Shown here in pieces: positions 1 to 6,265 of a stretch of DNA of 29,198 bases. The notes below the pieces were generated by a model. It did not search any database. It was not told the DNA's origin and saw only the letters and a list, made by a program, of their open reading frames with translations. The stretch comes from a virus. The stretch is from positions 1 through 29,198 of the IMG/VR virus record IMGVR_UViG_3300025168_000444; one strand, 5' to 3'. Numbering within the stretch: the first letter of the stretch is position 1; the number at the start of each line of letters is the position of its first letter. The translations under genes and the position numbers were made by a program.

Positions 1-1830
1 ATCCTTGCCATCACGCTCTTGGTCTAGTGCCGCCGCTTTGCGCCTTGCCCATGTCTGCCCAGCATCACCACCCCATAATGCCCAAGCAATACGCCCTGCA
101 CTTGGATAGCCTTCTTGGTCACGCATAAAACCTTGCCCACGTTTATCGACCTCATGCCGACTAAAGAATGAGTGCATACGTCTTACTGTTCTGGGCGAGA
201 GCTTTTCTTTTGATACGAGTTGGACTGCTCTTGCGACACCGACTTCTGTTCCGCCTCTGTTAAATTCTTTGCGCCATGCAAGCCCACGTTCAGCCTCTTG
301 CGCCATTGCGTCAGTAGGTTGCGTGTCAACATCGCTCTCCGCCTTTGCATCATCATCAAGAACCTCACTGGTCAAGCGGTCATAATCATCATGGGATTCA
401 CAAGGCATAAAGACTACGCCATTGGCAGTCTCATGTGAGTGTGTGCCTATGCAACCTATTTGCTCTGCCCTATCTTCAGCCTCACCTTCAGTTGTAAATA
501 CGTCTTTTTCAACTTCCTGTTTAACCTCTTCACCCATTCCATAAGCGTCTTTACCATCTTGTTCGGCCTCCTGTCCTTCGGCTGGTGCGGTTTCTGTGGT
601 TCCAAGTGGAAAGAGATTAGCCGCGATATAGACATCATCACCCCCTGTAATTGGCTCAAGCCCTAAACGCTCTCTAGCTTCATTACGAGAGATAATACCC
701 TCACGGACTGCTTGTGTTACGTTTTCATAAACCCTGCGCCGCCTCTCAGTCATAGCTGGCACTGCTTCAAAATCATATTCAATACGAATATCATCGCCAT
801 AAATAGGAGTCAGCCACTCATTTAGGTCAGACTGCACTCTTCTAGCAAGCGGCATTATCGTTTCTTCGTAAAGAGCCAGCCTAGCTTCTTGGACATTTGC
901 ATACGTCTGTGAGTCAGGAATACCAATAAGTTGAGATGGAACCCCAAAACACAAAGCGATATCCTTCGCCGCCATGTTTCGCTGTTGGAGAAAATCCATG
1001 TCTTTAGGGCTAAGACCCATTTCACGCCAATCAAAATCCCCCTCCAATAATAATGGGCGACCTGCATTAGCTGGACCCTTAAACTTAACATCTAAATCAT
1101 CCTGTAATTGTTGGCGTTGCCCATCGCTCAGTTGCATAGCAACACCTCTGTCGCTGGTTGGCTTGAATATTATAGCACCGCTGGGTCTTGCGCCATTGTT
1201 GAGCAAACTGATGTTGTGCTTGTTGATGGCATTGTGATTATCAATATCTACTGACGCCGCCATGAGTGGTGATAACCCATAGTAATCATCTAATGGGTTG
1301 TAGAGCTTCATATGCTTTACTTCAGATTCACCTGTAAGCGGGTTGGCATCATATGTTTTTACAACCTTGCCATTGATTATATAATCATACCCAGCTGGCG
1401 TTGTGGTCTTGCTAGGCTTAACTCTTATGCGGTCTGGCCTTAAAAGATAAAGCTCACGAACCTCACCCGCCACTTCAGAGCGAATAGCGTAGTTGTTCCC
1501 AGATAACAGCAAATATGAATATACCGCTTGAAAATACTCAACCCCTGCTTGCATAGGGTTAGGGCGTCTTAACAATGATAATATTGGATGTTGGTCTAGT
1601 TCTGTATCGCCTTGAAATGCTTTGAATGGAATACAGGCCGCACCATTTGCAATCTCATTTACACAACGATAAACAATAGCGTTCTGCCTATAACCCTCAT
1701 CTGCATAGGCTTCATAGTTATCCCGCCTATAATGAGTAGTGTTTGTCGTATTTAAATAGACCTGTGGGGCTTCTTTTATCTCTATTGATTTGTTTTGCAG
1801 GAAACTAAAAAAATCTCTGATGCCAGCCAT
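1..1830 (-). CDS. Phage portal protein, HK97 type, with long C-terminal extension (partial at left edge)
   Basis: Reverse-strand ATG at 1830 opens a frame with no stop to position 1: 610 residues, continuing off the window. Roughly residues 1-390 read as an HK97-family portal, with the early RCVNEIANGAA stretch, LLRRPNPMQAGVEYFQ, LLSGNNYAIR and the later FGVPSQLIGIPDSQTYANVQEA. The portal forms the dodecameric ring through which DNA enters the capsid. The rest is unusual: an acidic linker, a segment with GCIGTHSHE and FMPCESHDDYDRL, then FNRGGTEVGVARAVQL and a conserved-looking tail with FFSRHEVDKRGQGF and IAWALWGGDAGQTW (about residues 555-595). I recall such tails on other phage head proteins, but their function is unknown to me. 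The start overlaps the TerL stop by one base (TAATG), so the two are translationally coupled. Confidence 0.9.
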   Translation of the reverse strand, partial: MAGIRDFFSFLQNKSIEIKEAPQVYLNTTNTTHYRRDNYEAYADEGYRQNAIVYRCVNEIANGAACIPFKAFQGDTELDQHPILSLLRRPNPMQAGVEYFQAVYSYLLLSGNNYAIRSEVAGEVRELYLLRPDRIRVKPSKTTTPAGYDYIINGKVVKTYDANPLTGESEVKHMKLYNPLDDYYGLSPLMAASVDIDNHNAINKHNISLLNNGARPSGAIIFKPTSDRGVAMQLSDGQRQQLQDDLDVKFKGPANAGRPLLLEGDFDWREMGLSPKDMDFLQQRNMAAKDIALCFGVPSQLIGIPDSQTYANVQEARLALYEETIMPLARRVQSDLNEWLTPIYGDDIRIEYDFEAVPAMTERRRRVYENVTQAVREGIISRNEARERLGLEPITGGDDVYIAANLFPLGTTETAPAEGQEAEQDGKDAYGMGEEVKQEVEKDVFTTEGEAEDRAEQIGCIGTHSHETANGVVFMPCESHDDYDRLTSEVLDDDAKAESDVDTQPTDAMAQEAERGLAWRKEFNRGGTEVGVARAVQLVSKEKLSPRTVRRMHSFFSRHEVDKRGQGFMRDQEGYPSAGRIAWALWGGDAGQTWARRKAAALDQERDGKD

Positions 1831-3140
1831 TATGTGATTCTCCAAACAGCCGTCCCACTGGATTGGCTCAGTTCTGTCAACGCCCAGACTAAGGCATCAA
1901 GTCTATCAGGCGATTTACTGCTCCCAGCAGAGTAAGAGCAAAGCTGTTCTTCTAATTGCTTGAAAGCCCCCACATGAGAAACCTTTTTCTGCTCATACAG
2001 TGCCGCTATCGGCTCAGCCCTTACCAATTTTCCCCTTGATGCTCTAACAGGAGTATATGGCACGCTTTCATCAATATTTCTTAACAGCCTTTCTACTAAA
2101 TCACCACCATTATTAACCTCAGCCACGATTCGGTCAGCTTGATACTTATAATACATCTCAATAGCTGTTCGACCCCAGCCGTCAGGGGTCATCTTACCAG
2201 AAACATCGTCAATTACATAGTACCTTCGGTCAATGCCAATTCCAGCAACAATTATGCCTGTCTCGTCTGAATCTTCGTTATTGGTAACAGCAGGGTCGAT
2301 TGCCACGACAATTCTATTAAATTCTGGCACGTCTTCTTTATCTATTCTTGTCTCATCTATACCCTTATACGACCATAAAGCCCCTTCAATATCTTCTAAA
2401 AGCTCTGCATAAAGCTCTTGTCTACCCAATCTTGTCCCAGCGTATCGTTCTTCTAATTGTTTAAGTGCGGATTCTGCCAAATTTTCGTGATTTTCAAATG
2501 TATTGCCACTTGTTAAATGAACATCTTTATCTTTTCTGCGCACAAGACTGCTAATAATCTGCGTAGGTCTAGGAGTTGTGGTTATTATAAGCTGTGGTCT
2601 TTTACCAAGACGCAAGCCAAACATCATCTGGTCATATGCCTCTGGGTATCTCCATGCCGCCAACTCATCAGCCCATATTCTATGAAACTGCGGACCACGA
2701 AGGCGGTCTGGTTCGATTGCCGCATAACCCTGTATGATAGAACCATTCCATAGCTTTATTTCCATAGCAGAGCGATTGTAAGCGTTTCCATCACCCTGCC
2801 ATAAACACTCTTTGGGAATACTGGTTAAAAGCCCAGACGGACCCTCAAAACAAACCCGCCTTAAATCACTTCTTGTTGGGGCTACCACCCCGCACCTTAC
2901 ATTTTGGTTTGCCATTGCATAAGCAGATATGTCTTGCGCACCTGTTCTGGTCTTGCCCCATCCGCGACCAGCCAATATTAGCCAAACAGACCAATCCCCC
3001 TTGGGTGCTATTTGCTTTTGCCTTGCAGACCCAGCCCATTTCACAAAACTATTGAACGCGTAGCTTTCTTCATCAACAAATGAACTAGATAATTTTTGCA
3101 AATACTGCAGTTTATCTTGCTTCACGACTTGAACATTCAT
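1830..3140 (-). CDS. Terminase large subunit (TerL), ATPase plus nuclease
   Basis: This is the packaging motor that cuts concatemeric DNA and pumps it into the prohead. Of 436 residues, the N-terminal ATPase shows Walker A GRGWGKTRT (58-66), Walker B HRIWADE (about 154-160) and the coupling motif TTTPRP (187-192). The C-terminal RNase H-like nuclease shows acidic residues in VVAIDP (D282), VAEVNNGGD (E341) and PDRLDALVWA (D412, D415). Length and motifs fit the Terminase_6/COG5323-type group that includes gene transfer agent terminases. It is directly followed by portal (1-base overlap). It is preceded on the minus strand by a 127-base gap that holds two copies of a 49-bp-phased repeat, so it may not simply be read through from TerS. 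Confidence 0.95.
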   Translation of the reverse strand: MNVQVVKQDKLQYLQKLSSSFVDEESYAFNSFVKWAGSARQKQIAPKGDWSVWLILAGRGWGKTRTGAQDISAYAMANQNVRCGVVAPTRSDLRRVCFEGPSGLLTSIPKECLWQGDGNAYNRSAMEIKLWNGSIIQGYAAIEPDRLRGPQFHRIWADELAAWRYPEAYDQMMFGLRLGKRPQLIITTTPRPTQIISSLVRRKDKDVHLTSGNTFENHENLAESALKQLEERYAGTRLGRQELYAELLEDIEGALWSYKGIDETRIDKEDVPEFNRIVVAIDPAVTNNEDSDETGIIVAGIGIDRRYYVIDDVSGKMTPDGWGRTAIEMYYKYQADRIVAEVNNGGDLVERLLRNIDESVPYTPVRASRGKLVRAEPIAALYEQKKVSHVGAFKQLEEQLCSYSAGSSKSPDRLDALVWALTELSQSSGTAVWRIT

Positions 3141-3197
3141 CCTTTGAACTCACGATTGCTTTTTTATGCTTCATTTTAATTTTGAAACTATTAATTT

Positions 3198-3273
3198 TGA
3201 CGATGGCAATTTACAGCCTTACATGGAAAACTTACTTTTCAAAACCTGACGATTAAGATTTTTCGCTTCAGCC
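3198..3273. repeat. Two TGACGAT repeats, 49 bp apart, upstream of TerL
   Basis: TGACGAT occurs at 3198 and 3247, in the 127-base gap between TerL and the gene before it. The second copy continues TTAAGATTTTTCGCTTCAGCC. That matches the first unit of the array at 15856 in 22 of 27 positions, including the terminal GCTTnAGCC block. The 49-base step is the same as in that array. Possible roles are protein-binding sites for packaging (pac), replication or transcription control; none is shown. Confidence 0.55.
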
Positions 3274-3543
3274 TGTTTCTTTTTGCAAGCTGTCATCAAT
3301 CTCATAATTTATATCGTGATAAACGCAATACCCTATAACTGGGAAAAGAAAGTTATCTGGGTCAGCGCAAGCATAAATCATTACATGAGGATTACCATCA
3401 TCATCTTTGATTAGATTAAGCCAATAATTGCCACCCCTTCCTCCCCAACAAAATAATCTGCCGCCATCTGCCAATGTGGTAAATTCACCTGCTACGCTTG
3501 AAAGATAACTAAGCGTCCAATCAAACATATTAACGCTAGTCAT
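3268..3543 (-). CDS. Hypothetical protein between TerS and TerL
   Basis: A 91-residue protein with no family I recognise. It is rich in aromatic and glycine residues (FCWGGRGGNYWLNLI, YACADPDNFLFPVIGYCVYHDINYEID) and has four cysteines without a metal-site spacing. It has no signal peptide or membrane segment. Its ATG at 3543 lies inside the end of TerS (8-base overlap, ATGACTAG), so it is very likely expressed by translational coupling with TerS. The position between the two terminase genes suggests a packaging accessory, but that is only context. Confidence 0.75.
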   Translation of the reverse strand: MTSVNMFDWTLSYLSSVAGEFTTLADGGRLFCWGGRGGNYWLNLIKDDDGNPHVMIYACADPDNFLFPVIGYCVYHDINYEIDDSLQKETG

Positions 3544-3961
3544 TAGTTTTGCTCCGAACCAAATCTTCTATAACTGAAAAAGCTTCATTCAAGGCTGTCT
3601 CGCCTCTATCTTCAGTAATGACATCATGCTTGTCTCTTTGACCAAGAAGTTGCTTCCCAAGCCAGATTGCCATGGTAGCACTATTCATATCGTTCATAAT
3701 TTGCATTTGCTTACGGCGAACCGATAGCTTACCCACCTCTCTGCCACGATTGATGGTAGCCCTTATGTCTGGGTCATTGGTGTATCTATCTTCTAATGTT
3801 CTCAACGGAACCCTAAAATAAGCCGCTAATTCAGGCATCGTGCAATTTAATGCGCTTAATCTTTCAAGCTCTTCTAGGTTTATTTCTATTTTAGGTCTAC
3901 CAACAGGCCGCTTTCCAACAGCAATTGTTTTCTTCTTTGGTTTGCCAACTTTATTAGCCAT
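3536..3961 (-). CDS. Terminase small subunit (TerS)
   Basis: This is the DNA-recognition subunit of the packaging enzyme. The protein is 141 residues. A basic N-terminus (KPKKKTIAVGKRPVGRPK) is followed by a helix-turn-helix reading ELERLSALNCTMPELAAYF and RVPLRTLEDRY. A long helical stretch with GREVGKLSVRRKQMQIMND and AIWLGKQLLGQRDK is typical of small-terminase oligomerisation regions, and the C-terminus is acidic. It lies two genes upstream of TerL on the same strand. The call rests on HTH form, size and position; a general phage HTH protein is the only alternative. Confidence 0.85.
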   Translation of the reverse strand: MANKVGKPKKKTIAVGKRPVGRPKIEINLEELERLSALNCTMPELAAYFRVPLRTLEDRYTNDPDIRATINRGREVGKLSVRRKQMQIMNDMNSATMAIWLGKQLLGQRDKHDVITEDRGETALNEAFSVIEDLVRSKTND

Positions 3962-3999
3962 ATTTTTTGCCCTTTTTAATGTACCACGGAAATTATTTG

Positions 4000-4878
4000 T
4001 TACTTCATCGTCTTTAATTTCATTCCGTATTCATTAACCCCTTGTTTTGCAACGTAATCGTCTTTCAGTATTAAACGATTTTGTTTCTTGAATTTATTGT
4101 AGTTCACATGATGGTGAGGTCTACCATATCTCCATACCATTTTACTTACATCTGGGTGCAATCTCATTTGCATTGCAGACTTTGGGGCTGTCCCCTCTTT
4201 GGCATAAAATTCTTCAGTATTACCGCCCTTAACAGTTTGGGTATTAGCCTTCTCCTGTAAGAAAGCATTGAACTGAATAGTGCAGTATTTTGCTTTAAGC
4301 ATTTGAAGAGACAGGTCTGTATCTTCGTTATATCTACCTCTCCATCTGAAAGGCACATCATTACGGATTAGATTGCATGAGTAAATTCTGGTATTAACTG
4401 TGAATGGTCCATAATCTTTTGCCCACTTATCTACCACGAAGAACATATAATTTGGACCTGCCATAGCAACATTCTTATAGCGCAAGACAAAATCTTCCAT
4501 CGCCTTGAATGGTGTCCCGTCATAACACTTAATGCGCTTATTATCTCTCCATCTGCGAAACGATTTGATATTATCGTCCATTACCCAATGCCAAGCATGA
4601 CCTTCTGAGATTGAATGTTCCCAAATAAAGTTTCGGGCGGCTCCGGGTCCCTTGCTACGAGTTGCGCCAAGGTCATCACAGGTATCGTATTCATCTTGAA
4701 ATTTTTTATCTAAAACCAAGAGGCTTTCTTTTGGGACATATTCTAAATATTCTTTGTATTCCTGTTCTTCTATCACAAGGCGATATGGCACTTTCATTGA
4801 ATCCAGTGCCTTCGCAGTCAATCTACTATCTGCCCTTCCCTTTGATGGGATATATAAGGAAAATTGTGGATTATTCAC
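4000..4878 (-). CDS. TET-associated-type glycosyltransferase (TAGT/GREB1-like), probable DNA-base modifier
   Basis: A 292-residue protein with a GT-A-like N-terminus (SLYIPSKGRADSRLTAKALD, then VPYRLVIEEQEYKEYL), GPGAARNFIWEH at 77-88, a metal-binding-like HWVMDDNI at 97-104 and GRYNEDTDLSLQML at 181-194. This order matches the TET/JBP-associated glycosyltransferases known from phages, which add sugars to oxidised pyrimidines in phage DNA and are related to animal GREB1. It overlaps the ParB-like gene upstream by 8 bases, and ParB-like genes are recurrent neighbours of this family. No TET/JBP dioxygenase is visible here, so the acceptor is uncertain: a modified base made elsewhere in the genome, or a protein. 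Family call fairly sure, substrate not. Confidence 0.8.
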   Translation of the reverse strand: MNNPQFSLYIPSKGRADSRLTAKALDSMKVPYRLVIEEQEYKEYLEYVPKESLLVLDKKFQDEYDTCDDLGATRSKGPGAARNFIWEHSISEGHAWHWVMDDNIKSFRRWRDNKRIKCYDGTPFKAMEDFVLRYKNVAMAGPNYMFFVVDKWAKDYGPFTVNTRIYSCNLIRNDVPFRWRGRYNEDTDLSLQMLKAKYCTIQFNAFLQEKANTQTVKGGNTEEFYAKEGTAPKSAMQMRLHPDVSKMVWRYGRPHHHVNYNKFKKQNRLILKDDYVAKQGVNEYGMKLKTMK

Positions 4879-5518
4879 TTGTGTATCCCTTATCTTTTAA
4901 TACATCATTTATTCTCACAGGATGCCACATAGAGGTTACTGGAACACCATTGCGCTTTTCTTGTTCACTGTCTTTGATGTCTTGGCCTATTCTTTGAGAC
5001 AAGTCCGCCAAATCATCTGCGTTTCGCACATGAACAACTACTGTCCTGTAAGGCTTAAGGTCTTGATGGTCGAATGATGGCATATCATTCCAATGCTCAT
5101 CAGGCTTGAACCAATCGGCTTTTACATCATCAATAGATAAAAGGCTGTCAAGCTCTGCATCTTCAAATCCCAATTTACTTAAATCAAAATCACCATTTAT
5201 CAAATCGTTTAATTCTTCTGTGAGGAACTTATATTCCCAATCGGTATCTTGATTGAGCCTATTATCGGCTATTCTATATGCTGTAGCTTTCTTTTCGTCT
5301 AAATCAGCCACAACAACAGGCACTTCTTTCAGACCAAGCATTTTAGATGCCGCATATCTCGTATGACCCACAACAATCACCAGATTTTTATCTACAACAA
5401 TAGGCTGTTGAAACCCATATTCTTTTATAGACGCCGCCACCTTGTCAGCATTTGGGTTTTTTCTGGGATTTTTTTGGTATGGTACAAGCTTATCTAGCTC
5501 AATGGTCTCTACATTCAT
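4871..5518 (-). CDS. ParB-like nuclease-domain protein
   Basis: A 215-residue protein. The N-terminal ParB/Srx fold is visible: IELDKLVPYQKNPRKN, then IKEYGFQQPIVVD, and the catalytic-type GHTRYAASKMLGLKEVPVVV at 51-70. YRIADNRLNQDTDW follows. The C-terminal third (YRTVVVHVRNADDLADLSQ and VPVTSMWHPVR) is a domain I recall in phage ParB/methyltransferase-associated proteins. Such proteins sit with DNA-modification genes and may act as nucleotide-dependent DNA clamps or nicking/modification enzymes. I chose ATG 5518, preceded by AAGGG, over an upstream GTG at 5554 that lacks a ribosome-binding site. The next gene is the glycosyltransferase, coupled by an 8-base overlap. The leader contains a full intrinsic terminator, so expression may depend on read-through or another promoter. 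Confidence 0.85.
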   Translation of the reverse strand: MNVETIELDKLVPYQKNPRKNPNADKVAASIKEYGFQQPIVVDKNLVIVVGHTRYAASKMLGLKEVPVVVADLDEKKATAYRIADNRLNQDTDWEYKFLTEELNDLINGDFDLSKLGFEDAELDSLLSIDDVKADWFKPDEHWNDMPSFDHQDLKPYRTVVVHVRNADDLADLSQRIGQDIKDSEQEKRNGVPVTSMWHPVRINDVLKDKGYTSE

Positions 5519-5579
5519 ATGAACAGCCCTTTTTAATTCCCCATAATGGGACACTTAAAGCACTATACGATAAAAACAA

Positions 5580-5618
5580 AGCAAAGAAAAGGGGACTGAG
5601 CCAAAACCCAATCCCCTT
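5580..5618 (-). terminator. Intrinsic terminator ending the small RNA
   Basis: Read on the minus strand, a 12-bp stem (AAGGGGAUUGGG with CUCAGUCCCCUU) encloses a 6-base loop and is followed by a U-rich tract. Two stem positions are G-U pairs on this strand but would be C-A mismatches in a plus-strand RNA, so the hairpin is built to work in minus-strand transcripts. It lies between the promoter at 5684-5711 and the ParB-like gene. Confidence 0.75.
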
Positions 5619-5678
5619 AAAGTAACCAACGGTGTAGGCGACCAAACCATTCACCACGGAGACAATCCTTAGATTGCT
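5580..5678 (-). ncRNA. Putative small RNA complementary to three classes of phage mRNA leader
   Basis: A transcription unit of about 100 nt on the minus strand, with promoter at 5711-5684, expected start near 5678 and terminator at 5618-5580. The 5' end forms a small hairpin (CAAUC, loop UAAG, GAUUG). The middle, which looks unstructured, carries in order the complements of ACCACGGAGAC (5653-5663), AGGCGACCAAA (5636-5646) and AACCAACGG (5624-5632). These strings recur just upstream of start codons elsewhere in the window: first type at 9150, 9335, 17232 (partial) and 29128 (partial, minus strand); second at 12167, 17239 (partial) and 17435; third at 16089 and 16490. I infer a base-pairing regulator of translation. 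No coding frame in it looks convincing. It could alternatively be an attenuated leader of the ParB-like gene. Confidence 0.6.
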
Positions 5679-5683
5679 TAAAA

Positions 5684-5711
5684 ATATTACCACAATATAT
5701 GGTATTGTCTA
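5684..5711 (-). promoter_or_regulatory. Sigma70-like promoter, minus strand
   Basis: TAGACA (5711-5706), 16-base spacer, TAATAT (5689-5684). The spacer length, the bases before the -10 (TGTGG) and the -10 itself are almost the same as in the plus-strand promoter at 9102-9129 (TATGG TAATAT). It sits just after the methyltransferase stop and fires toward the small RNA and the ParB-like gene. Confidence 0.65.
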
Positions 5712-5714
5712 GTA

Positions 5715-6263
5715 TTATATCCAGCTAACCCTTGTGTGTCTGAGCATTTGAATTGACTCATTCATAACCCTTGACCAGACAAACCAAGCATATGCAGTTG
5801 TGCCTGTAGATTTTTCTGGCTTTTCCTCATCACCTCGCCACATCGTCAATCTTTTTGAAAAGACGAATATGTGTGATGGCGGGAATACATCGTAAATCTG
5901 TGACTTTCTTGACTGCCCTTCCAAAAATGCCAATCTGAGTAAGAACGCAAATTTATCTATTTTCAAATCCATACATTTTAAAACAAACTCATTCGCTAGT
6001 TTATATGGCGGATTGGTAATGACATCAGGCGCAAGTGCTTTCGGCTCCATCAAAAAATCAACATTACTTTTCCCAAAGCCAAAATCGTTTAAGTCTGTGC
6101 TTACAACATTATGACCCTTTTCGATTAAAACATTACTGATTGCGCCATTTCCGCAAGCTGGCTCCCAAATATCTTTATTGAACTCATATCTGCTCAATAG
6201 TGCCTCTGTAGCCTCTGGCGGAGTCGGATAAAAATCATCTATCTGTCTATTTGAATCTTTCAT
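5715..6263 (-). CDS. DNA adenine N6-methyltransferase, phage type
   Basis: A 182-residue Rossmann-fold methyltransferase: DDFYPTPPEATEALL near the N-terminus, SAM-binding EPACGNGAISNVL (34-46), VVSTDLNDFGFG, and the catalytic NPPY at 84-87 (ITNPPYKLANEF). The tail has FVFSKRLTMW and AYAWFVW. It would methylate adenine in a short DNA site, protecting phage DNA from host restriction or marking replication. It appears solitary: no restriction gene lies beside it. I took ATG 6263; a TTG at 6269 would overlap the helicase stop. The small RNA promoter begins four bases after its stop. Confidence 0.9.
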   Translation of the reverse strand: MKDSNRQIDDFYPTPPEATEALLSRYEFNKDIWEPACGNGAISNVLIEKGHNVVSTDLNDFGFGKSNVDFLMEPKALAPDVITNPPYKLANEFVLKCMDLKIDKFAFLLRLAFLEGQSRKSQIYDVFPPSHIFVFSKRLTMWRGDEEKPEKSTGTTAYAWFVWSRVMNESIQMLRHTRVSWI

Positions 6264-6265
6264 AA

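Noticed and set aside
5624-5663. Plus-strand leader motifs here read as remnants of lost plus-strand genes
   Set aside because: Possible, but no start codon or frame follows any of the three motifs, and the strand-specific terminator and matching minus-strand promoter argue for a transcribed minus-strand RNA.
5499-5693. Minus-strand 64-residue frame with a hydrophobic stretch, overlapping the small RNA and the ParB-like start
   Set aside because: It starts inside the -10 region of the promoter, has no ribosome-binding site, and its hydrophobic part comes from the terminator hairpin and T-tract.
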